A model generated the notes under the pieces. That model was given only the letters and a program-made list of their open reading frames with translations. It did no database searches and was not told the DNA's origin. The translations under genes were made by a program, and so were the position numbers. From Bacteroidales bacterium UBA4912 (GTDB lineage: Bacteria; Bacteroidota; Bacteroidia; Bacteroidales; Dysgonomonadaceae): a stretch of DNA of 6,645 nucleotides. Position 1 is the stretch's first letter, and each line of letters opens with the position of its first letter. Below, piece after piece: positions 1 to 5,497 of this stretch. The stretch spans positions 1 to 6,645 of the forward strand of contig DHCC01000050.1 of the NCBI GenBank assembly GCA_002398875.1. Direction: 5' to 3'.

Positions 1-345
1 CATGGATTCAGCAAAATTTTCAATGGGATCATTGTACGTCTTCATCGGTCTTGATACGGCATTATTTACAAAAACGTCTAATTTTCCAAATTTTTTGGTT
101 ATTGCCACTTTCAGAGCTACAACAGAGTCATGATCCCCTTGATCAACGGGCATGGAATGTACATCCCATCCTTCCTCCCGGAATTTAGACACAGTTTTCA
201 CTATATTATCCATATTACGGGAAGCAATGATTACGGTTCCTCCTGCTTCTGCCAATCCTTCTACGATGCATTTACCGTAGTTTCCAGCACCACCTGAAAC
301 CAAAATTATTTTGCCTTTTAAATTCAATAAATCTTTTATGTTCAT
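1..345 (-). CDS. SDR-family NAD(P)-dependent oxidoreductase, C-terminus beyond the window
   Basis: The first 115 codons of a short-chain dehydrogenase/reductase are visible, from an ATG at 345 and open to the window edge. After a short N-terminal leader comes a hydrophobic strand and a glycine-rich loop, SGGAGNYGK (residues 17-25), in the place of the classical TGxxxGxG cofactor loop. A beta-2 end reading IIASRN (39-44) follows; an Arg here without an acidic residue is often linked to NADP(H) preference. D68 is the usual adenine-contacting Asp, and VNNAV (93-97) corresponds to the NNAG motif. The catalytic Ser and YxxxK lie outside. The family oxidises or reduces hydroxyl/keto groups of sugars, polyols and similar compounds in the cytoplasm. 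The start lies 10 nt after the stop of the Gfo/Idh gene, so the two are probably co-transcribed. Family assignment is firm; the substrate is unknown. A sugar-acid or keto-sugar dehydrogenase would fit the neighbours. Confidence 0.9.
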   Translation of the reverse strand, partial: MNIKDLLNLKGKIILVSGGAGNYGKCIVEGLAEAGGTVIIASRNMDNIVKTVSKFREEGWDVHSMPVDQGDHDSVVALKVAITKKFGKLDVFVNNAVSRPMKTYNDPIENFAESM

Positions 346-355
346 TTTAAATCTG
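346..355 (-). promoter_or_regulatory. Degenerate leader motif CAGATTTAAA before the SDR gene
   Basis: The whole 10-nt gap between the Gfo/Idh stop and the SDR start reads CAGATTTAAA, again directly after a TAA. It resembles CAGATAAAA with two substitutions. No Shine-Dalgarno is present. It is probably part of the same class of A/T-rich leader, although the gap is so short that chance is possible. Confidence 0.3.
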
Positions 356-1282
356 TTAAAACTTAGACATATCTATGGTTTTCCCTCCTTGCTTGGAACT
401 TTCGATAGCCGCGATGATGGTCCGGAGGATATTTTCTGTTTTATCGAAAGAAAGCCGGGAGGTGCCTTGCTCTACGGATCTGACAAATTCAATAATGTTG
501 TCTCTGAACATAGAGTAGGAGTTTTTTATATCAATTAATCGCCATCCCAGTTGTCCAAATAAGGATATCTGGAATGTACCCGTAATATCCATAAACAAAT
601 GTATTGTTGCCTGAAAACCATCAGCAAACTCAATATACACGATCTCTTTGTTTGTTTTGCCTATGGATTTGACAAATATGGGTTTAGGGTCATTCAAGAC
701 AGAGAATAATCCTTCCACGATATGAACGCCGTACTTGATCCAATCTTTTTTGCCCACCGCTGTTGCAAGTTCGAGCTTACCTAATGAGTCAATCTCTTGT
801 TTTACAATCCTGGCTTCGTTGGCGTAGCGCATGGACGAGCAAGACATGATCAGCTTACCTTTAGCATTTTCATCAGCAAAGTATTGCAGGTCTTCTTTTG
901 TATTTGCAAGTGGTTTGTCGACAAAAATAGGTATTCCCGCTTCCAAAAAGGGTTTAGCCATAGCTACATGATTTTCAGGATCATCTCTTGACAAGAGGAT
1001 TGCATCCACGAGAGGTATCATATCTTCCAGCTTATTCACTATTAGAGGTATTCTGCTTGATTTAGCGATACTTTCCGAAGTTACGCGGTCTTGTGTCCAT
1101 ACACACGTCACTTTTGCGTTGGATATTCCGAGTGTGTCTTTATTTGCTTCTAAATAATTTGCAACAGCCGGATAACCGACTTTCGTTATTTCACCGGCAT
1201 CAAAAACTCCATTTATAATAGATGACCATGAGTAGGGATGAGCATTTCCAGGACTCATTCCGATTATACCAATTTTTATCAT
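356..1282 (-). CDS. Gfo/Idh/MocA-family oxidoreductase
   Basis: This 308-residue protein has the two-domain layout of Gfo/Idh/MocA dehydrogenases, which use NAD(P) to oxidise or reduce hydroxyls of sugars, cyclitols and sugar acids. The N-terminal Rossmann strand reads IKIGIIGMSPG (2-12), a variant of GxGxxG. The hallmark cofactor/catalytic motif is present as IFVDKPLA (119-126), with DKP replacing the usual EKP and K123 as the key lysine. The C-terminal domain carries KYGVHIVEGL (183-192), where H187 aligns with the family's catalytic His; the usual HxxxD pattern is altered. The length is somewhat short for the family (about 330-390 residues). The ATG at 1282 is immediately followed by the Rossmann strand, so the start is secure. 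It lies 18 nt after the aldo/keto reductase and 10 nt before the SDR. The substrate cannot be read from sequence; a keto-sugar or inositol-like compound is plausible. Confidence 0.88.
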   Translation of the reverse strand: MIKIGIIGMSPGNAHPYSWSSIINGVFDAGEITKVGYPAVANYLEANKDTLGISNAKVTCVWTQDRVTSESIAKSSRIPLIVNKLEDMIPLVDAILLSRDDPENHVAMAKPFLEAGIPIFVDKPLANTKEDLQYFADENAKGKLIMSCSSMRYANEARIVKQEIDSLGKLELATAVGKKDWIKYGVHIVEGLFSVLNDPKPIFVKSIGKTNKEIVYIEFADGFQATIHLFMDITGTFQISLFGQLGWRLIDIKNSYSMFRDNIIEFVRSVEQGTSRLSFDKTENILRTIIAAIESSKQGGKTIDMSKF

Positions 1283-1290
1283 GTATTTTA

Positions 1291-1300
1291 ATTTTATCTG
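1291..1300 (-). promoter_or_regulatory. Leader motif CAGATAAAAT before the Gfo/Idh gene
   Basis: CAGATAAAAT begins directly after the TAA stop of the aldo/keto reductase and ends 8 nt before the ATG at 1282. It is the third exact copy of CAGATAAAA in the window. The spacing to the start codon equals that of the start-proximal copy before the amidohydrolase. A role as an A-rich translation-initiation leader is the simplest reading. Confidence 0.4.
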
Positions 1301-2257
1301 TTATGTTAACCATTTCATTTTATCCCAATAGGGAAGATTAATAAATTCCGGTTCGGGATATGCTAATTGCCTCGCTTTATTCAGTTTTTCTTTACTTAAA
1401 TAGACTCCATCCACCGTTCTTAGTGCTTCTTCCAAATATTCTTGCTTGTCAATACCCACCAATACGGAAGAAACTTCCGGAAATGACAATGCAAATTTGG
1501 TGGCTAATGCCGGCAATTTATAATTGGTTCCTTCCAATAATTCATGGTATTTTGCAATGTGGTTTTCTACGTCTTTGAGGGCTGGGTGAAGATTTCTCCC
1601 CCTGTCACTTAACAATCCTTTTAATAAAACAGATCTTACTACAATGCCGATTCCTTTCTCATCTGCTTTCTTGAACAGTTCTCCTTGCCGTTGATCCATA
1701 AGATTGAAAGGCAGCTGAATCATATTCCAGAATCCAATATCTATCGTTTTTTCCGTTACTTCTGTAGTGTATGTTGAAACGCCGGCTGCTTTAAATAACC
1801 CTTTATCTTTCAGGGAGGAGAAAACAGTTAGGATTTCTTCGTTTTCAAGAATTTTTACGGTTGCCTGGTGAAGCATAAAAATATCCACATAATCTGTTTG
1901 AAGTGCTTTCAGACTTTCACAGATGGATTTTTCAACAGTTTCTCTTAATTTATTTTTTGGTGGTAAGTTTCCTTCGTTATCAAGCAGGTGGACACATTTC
2001 GTGGCCAATATTACTTCACTACGTTTATTTTGGAATGCTTTACCCATAATATGCTCACTATTACCGTACATCCGGGCTGTATCGAAGAAATTTATACCCG
2101 AATCCAGTGCCAAACGAAGCAGGTCTATCGCTTTGGCTTCGGAGATCATATCCTTGTCGCTGTTGACTCCAATACCATAAGGGAGTCCGATTTCAACACC
2201 GCCAAAAGCAATTTCTGAAACTTCTATCCCCGTATTTCCTAATTTTCTTTTTTTCAT
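1301..2257 (-). CDS. Aldo/keto reductase
   Basis: This 318-residue protein is a complete aldo/keto reductase of the (beta/alpha)8-barrel, NADPH-preferring superfamily, which interconverts aldehydes or ketones and alcohols. All four members of the catalytic tetrad can be placed: D59 and Y64 in FFDTARMYGNSE (57-68), K87 in LATK (84-87), and H130 in FMLHQ (127-131). The segment RSVLLKGLLS (208-217) and the late VLVGID (265-270) match the cofactor-binding loops of sugar-dehydrogenase-like members such as aldose dehydrogenases. The C-terminal tail ends in aromatic residues (LPYWDKMKW, 308-316) that may cap the active site. The gene begins only 2 nt after the aldolase stop codon, which suggests translational coupling. 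A GGAG lies 10 nt before the ATG, inside the aldolase 3' end, and could serve as a weak Shine-Dalgarno. Reduction of the aldehyde released by the aldolase, or oxidation of an aldose, are both reasonable roles. Confidence 0.92.
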   Translation of the reverse strand: MKKRKLGNTGIEVSEIAFGGVEIGLPYGIGVNSDKDMISEAKAIDLLRLALDSGINFFDTARMYGNSEHIMGKAFQNKRSEVILATKCVHLLDNEGNLPPKNKLRETVEKSICESLKALQTDYVDIFMLHQATVKILENEEILTVFSSLKDKGLFKAAGVSTYTTEVTEKTIDIGFWNMIQLPFNLMDQRQGELFKKADEKGIGIVVRSVLLKGLLSDRGRNLHPALKDVENHIAKYHELLEGTNYKLPALATKFALSFPEVSSVLVGIDKQEYLEEALRTVDGVYLSKEKLNKARQLAYPEPEFINLPYWDKMKWLT

Positions 2258-2259
2258 AG

Positions 2260-3054
2260 TTAATAGACTCCGGCAGATTTGTTTTTTTCTTTTACCTGAT
2301 TGATGTTGTTCATAATGTTATGGCAGTATGAACTTAATCCGATCACGTCAGCACCCATACTGATAAAACGGTAGCCCATGTCGATTAGTTCCTGGGCATT
2401 TTGCGGACTTCCCACAGTTGCTGCAAATTTTCCGTATTTACATGCAACTTCTGCTACCCGTCTGCGTGTTTCTGTTAGTTGCGGATGCTCCCATTCGCCA
2501 GGGGCACCGATGCCCTGGCTGAAATCGCCGGGTCCAAAAAACAACATATCGTATCCTTCCAATGCAGCAATTGCTTCCAAATCATCCAACGGTTCAGGAT
2601 CTTCAATCTGTAAGGCAATAAACCGTTGTTCATTTGCTTTTCTCAGGTATTCATCAAAAGCAATGTTCGTATATCCACCGTCAGCATTTCCCCCATCAAT
2701 CGGGCGTCTGCCGACAGGATGGAATCGGGTATAATGGATTATATTTTTTGCGTCTTCCACATTCATGATATGTGGAACTAAAATTCCGGTGGCATCCAGT
2801 TCCAACGGTTTTATCAAGTCACTGTAACTCCCCCGTGAAACGCGTACCATCAAATCTGTATCGTATGCTTTAGCCACCCAGTTCTGTGCTTTTATATCCG
2901 ACCAGTCCTGTGCAACATGTTCACGATCAGCCCATAGGCAGTCAAATCCTGACATGGCTGCAATTTCTGCAACTTCTCCCCCTGATAAGTTCAGTTTAAA
3001 ACAAATTACAACTTCTCCGTTTCTTAATTTTTTCAATACACGACTTTCTCTCAT
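2260..3054 (-). CDS. HpcH/HpaI-family aldolase (2-oxo-3-deoxy acid aldolase type)
   Basis: This 264-residue protein is a full-length class II, metal-dependent aldolase of the HpcH/HpaI family. Members cleave 4-hydroxy-2-oxo acids, including 2-keto-3-deoxy sugar acids, into pyruvate and an aldehyde. Key residues known from HpaI can be placed: the catalytic His in DREH (43-46, H46), the pyruvate-binding Arg in VRVSRG (70-75, R71), and the metal ligands E151 in LQIEDPEP (148-155) and D177 in FFGPGDFS (172-179). The loop between 116 and 128, RRPIDGGNADGGY, differs from the GxRG-type loop of HpaI and may set a different specificity. GC (about 43%) is clearly higher than in the genes on its 5' side. 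It starts 28 nt after the aminotransferase and ends 2 nt before the aldo/keto reductase. Family is certain and aldol cleavage likely; the exact 2-oxo acid is unknown. Confidence 0.92.
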   Translation of the reverse strand: MRESRVLKKLRNGEVVICFKLNLSGGEVAEIAAMSGFDCLWADREHVAQDWSDIKAQNWVAKAYDTDLMVRVSRGSYSDLIKPLELDATGILVPHIMNVEDAKNIIHYTRFHPVGRRPIDGGNADGGYTNIAFDEYLRKANEQRFIALQIEDPEPLDDLEAIAALEGYDMLFFGPGDFSQGIGAPGEWEHPQLTETRRRVAEVACKYGKFAATVGSPQNAQELIDMGYRFISMGADVIGLSSYCHNIMNNINQVKEKNKSAGVY

Positions 3055-3082
3055 AATATAATTCCAATTAAATTAGACTGTT

Positions 3083-4390
3083 TTAAGTCAAACGTTTAAA
3101 CCCTGATTGACATTCTGGACCTTTTAAATACGTCTTAGGATTTCCTTCTTTCAGCGATTGTTTAATTATTTTAAATGTTTGATCGATTGCACAAATATAT
3201 TTTTTAATATGTTGCTGTTTATGAGCATAAGAAGGATAAAATGATGTTGTTGCCAAAAAGCCCTTTGTGAGCATTTCTTGCGTAAACAGGGTTTTTAATA
3301 TTAATGGGAATTCAGCGAATTCAAAATGACTTAAGGGATAAATGCCACTAACTTTTATTTCTAAATTATGTTTTTTTGCCATAAAAATCCATGCTTCTTG
3401 AACTTCTTTTCCAATTTCCATTATATAGCTCTGTACTTTCAATTTTTCCATTTTCTCTATTGTAGCCAGAGTAGCAGTTGGCCCTATTTTTTCCGTCCAA
3501 TAAGTACTACTAATAAAAGTATTTTGAGCTGCATCCATATACTTTTTATTACCAATTATAATCCCCATAGGATAACCATTACTTATACCTTTGGCGAAAA
3601 CGGCAATATCCGGTTTCACACCAAGCACCAAATGTGCTCCTCCACAGTTTAGTCTAAATCCACTTGAGATTTCATCAACAATTAATGGTATATTCAAACG
3701 AATAGTTTCTTTTTTTAAAGTTACTAAAAAACTCTTGTTGGGGTTCAGATTTCTGACAGTTTCTAAAACTACTCCTCCAATATTATTCTCATATCTACTA
3801 ATGAGAGACAAGAACTCTTCTTCATCGTTGTAAAAAAAAGGATATGAAGTGTTTTTCAAACTTCTTGGAACACCTGCCGGTTTGAGCCCTGGTAATAAAT
3901 GACCATCGAGGGCTGCATCACTAGAAATATTAGCGGATAAATACCAATCGTGCCATCCATGATAACCGCTGAACAATATGATGTCTTTTCTAGTTGAAGC
4001 TCTTGCTATCCTGACAGCTACACTCATTGCTTCGCCTCCGGTACGTGCATAGCGAACCATCTCTGCCCATGGATGAAGTTCAATAATTTTTTTTGCCAGT
4101 ATCACTTCTTCCGGTGCATTCAATGTAGTCATGTTCCCAGTTTCAATAACTTTTAATACAGCTGAATTTACATCATCATCAGCATAACCTAATATACAAG
4201 ACCCAATTCCCATGAGACTCATATCAATATATTTATTATCGTCCAAATCCCATATCTCACAACCTTTTGCTTTTTTGTAATAAGTTGGCCAGAATTCTGG
4301 TAAAAATTGTTCTGGACGCTTAGACAACAATTGGACACCTCCCGGTATTAACTTTTTCGCTTCTTTATATAACTCTTGACTTCTTGACAT
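3083..4390 (-). CDS. Class III PLP-dependent aminotransferase (glutamate-1-semialdehyde aminomutase-like)
   Basis: This 435-residue protein is a fold-type I, class III aminotransferase. It matches the glutamate-1-semialdehyde 2,1-aminomutase branch in its opening (ELYKEAKKLIPGGV, 6-19) and in WDLDDNKYID (47-56). The phosphate-binding turn reads RTGGEA (116-121) rather than the common SGTEA. SGYHGWHDWY (141-150) holds the aromatic residue stacking on PLP, IVDEISSGFR (237-246) holds D239, which contacts the pyridine nitrogen, and FAKGISNGYPMG (265-276) holds the Schiff-base lysine K267. SSTYWTE (294-300) is the second-subunit phosphate contact region. It is unlikely to be the haem-pathway HemL, because the family motifs diverge and the context is metabolic. 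Homologues of this branch also occur in surface-sugar clusters. It probably transfers an amino group to or from an aldehyde or keto carbon of a sugar-like compound. GC is low, about 32-35%. Confidence 0.9.
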   Translation of the reverse strand: MSRSQELYKEAKKLIPGGVQLLSKRPEQFLPEFWPTYYKKAKGCEIWDLDDNKYIDMSLMGIGSCILGYADDDVNSAVLKVIETGNMTTLNAPEEVILAKKIIELHPWAEMVRYARTGGEAMSVAVRIARASTRKDIILFSGYHGWHDWYLSANISSDAALDGHLLPGLKPAGVPRSLKNTSYPFFYNDEEEFLSLISRYENNIGGVVLETVRNLNPNKSFLVTLKKETIRLNIPLIVDEISSGFRLNCGGAHLVLGVKPDIAVFAKGISNGYPMGIIIGNKKYMDAAQNTFISSTYWTEKIGPTATLATIEKMEKLKVQSYIMEIGKEVQEAWIFMAKKHNLEIKVSGIYPLSHFEFAEFPLILKTLFTQEMLTKGFLATTSFYPSYAHKQQHIKKYICAIDQTFKIIKQSLKEGNPKTYLKGPECQSGFKRLT

Positions 4391-4402
4391 ATTTTTTATC
4401 TA
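4391..4402 (-). promoter_or_regulatory. A-rich leader TAGATAAAAAAT before the aminotransferase
   Basis: Immediately before the ATG at 4390 the minus strand reads TAGATAAAAAAT. It shares AGATAAAA with the leaders at 5444-5475 and 1291-1300. There is no Shine-Dalgarno, so this A-rich stretch probably serves translation initiation, as is known for Bacteroidota leaders. Function is inferred. Confidence 0.4.
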
Positions 4403-4433
4403 GCATAAAAAAATGAATTATTATAACTATTAA

Positions 4434-5435
4434 TTACATTGACTCCAGGTCAAACAATTTTTTAGCATTATTATAAAAAACATCATTAATTTTTTCTGTT
4501 CCTAAGTGAGCAAGTTGTGTTGCATGTTTAAACGCTAACAATTGCTCATAAATAGCCAATATAGGTTTTGAATTTGTATGAATATTATCTTTTTTCGCAT
4601 ATTCCGGCGTTCCTATTTGATACCAGAATCTTCCCATAGCTACATACCTTCCGTGAAAGGCATTTGCCGTGAAATTATCCGAACCATATAAAATTCTTCG
4701 ATGATCTTCTTTACTAAGTAAAGTATATTGTGCCATCACATCGGAGACTGCTGATATATCATACCATATATTAGGCATTTGACGCAGTCTGTTAATTGCC
4801 TTTTGAAGAGGCCAGTATGTGAAACTACGTGCACAGTGAGCAAGTATCCATTTTATATTAGGATATTTCTTTGTGGTATATTCTTCTAAGTCAATCAGGT
4901 TTTGTTCATCCGCACACCCGTGATAACGAGACAAATGTAATGTAATAAACAACCCCATTTCATTAGCCAATTCCATCTGTGGGTGTGTCAAGAAGTCTTG
5001 AATACGACATTGATTAATATCACCTGTGGTGGAAAACTGACGATACGGTTTCATTCCTACAAAATTATACTTCACAACGTCATTATAAATATCTTCAGTT
5101 TTACATTCAGGAGTAACCAGTCTGTTTTTTCTTGAATTTGGTTTTCCTGCAAGTTCTGATACAACAAATTCATTATTGGCTTTTATATCAGCATTAACTA
5201 GTGGCATACCAAATACCAAATAATCAAAGTCACGACCAGGAAACATCTGTTTGTTCCACCTCTCGGTTATTTGTAAACCAGAATTTACAAAATTATTTCG
5301 TTGAGGATCTTTCAATGGCAAAAAAGAATCGTCCCAAAAGTGAACATGAGCGTCAAAGATCTTGTAAGGAATAAAGTCCTCAAGGTCTTCTTCCCAGACA
5401 ATACGATCTGATTCATTATAAAAAACTTGATTCAT
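4434..5435 (-). CDS. Amidohydrolase-2 family (PF04909-type) metal-dependent hydrolase
   Basis: This 333-residue protein looks like a cytoplasmic TIM-barrel hydrolase of the amidohydrolase superfamily, PF04909 branch. That branch includes sugar-acid lactonases, 2-pyrone-4,6-dicarboxylate lactonase and non-oxidative decarboxylases. The metal-site signature is complete: HxH as FDAHVHFWD (27-35; H30, H32), H167 in ITLHLSR (164-170), H200 in WILAHCAR (196-203), and D253 in LYGSDN (249-254). The C-terminus, NAKKLFDL (323-330), is the typical family ending. The DAHVHFWD opening recalls the DAHQHFW of L-fucono- and L-rhamnono-lactonases, so ring-opening of a lactone or lactam is a reasonable guess. 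Decarboxylation remains possible. The start at 5435 follows an A/T-rich leader with no Shine-Dalgarno. It sits between the transporter (62 nt away) and the aminotransferase (43 nt away). GC is about 33%. Confidence 0.88.
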   Translation of the reverse strand: MNQVFYNESDRIVWEEDLEDFIPYKIFDAHVHFWDDSFLPLKDPQRNNFVNSGLQITERWNKQMFPGRDFDYLVFGMPLVNADIKANNEFVVSELAGKPNSRKNRLVTPECKTEDIYNDVVKYNFVGMKPYRQFSTTGDINQCRIQDFLTHPQMELANEMGLFITLHLSRYHGCADEQNLIDLEEYTTKKYPNIKWILAHCARSFTYWPLQKAINRLRQMPNIWYDISAVSDVMAQYTLLSKEDHRRILYGSDNFTANAFHGRYVAMGRFWYQIGTPEYAKKDNIHTNSKPILAIYEQLLAFKHATQLAHLGTEKINDVFYNNAKKLFDLESM

Positions 5436-5443
5436 AAAAGGGT

Positions 5444-5475
5444 TTTTATCTGAAAATCATATTAATTTTATCTGA
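5444..5475 (-). repeat. Tandem pair of TCAGATAAAA in the transporter-amidohydrolase gap
   Basis: The 62-nt gap holds two exact copies of TCAGATAAAA on the minus strand, at 5475-5466 and 5453-5444, with starts 22 bp apart, about two helical turns. The downstream copy ends 8 nt before the amidohydrolase ATG. AAAAT/ATTTT arms between them could form only a weak stem. The copies could be a leader element for translation, a protein-binding site, or A/T-rich chance. I see no convincing Bacteroidota -33/-7 promoter here. Confidence 0.5.
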
Positions 5476-5497
5476 TACGAGTTTTTTTTTAGTGGAA

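Noticed and set aside
311..538. 75-codon plus-strand frame overlapping the SDR/Gfo-Idh junction
   Set aside because: It is antisense to two well-supported genes, and the product shows no domain; the other short plus-strand frames (797-991, 1360-1578, 1923-2218, 3368-3833) fail for the same reason.
2378..2734. 118-codon open frame on the plus strand
   Set aside because: It lies wholly antisense to the aldolase, whose catalytic residues are all in place, and its predicted protein has no recognisable domain; it is a shadow frame.
5481..5490. Run of nine T on the plus strand, considered as a terminator tract
   Set aside because: In the transcribed direction this is an A run, not a U run, and no stable stem precedes it; it does not support a terminator after the transporter.
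5436..5497. Possible promoter in the largest intergenic gap
   Set aside because: I looked for the Bacteroidota -33 TTG and -7 TAnnTTTG elements on the minus strand and found no convincing pair; the gap is short and fits an operon.
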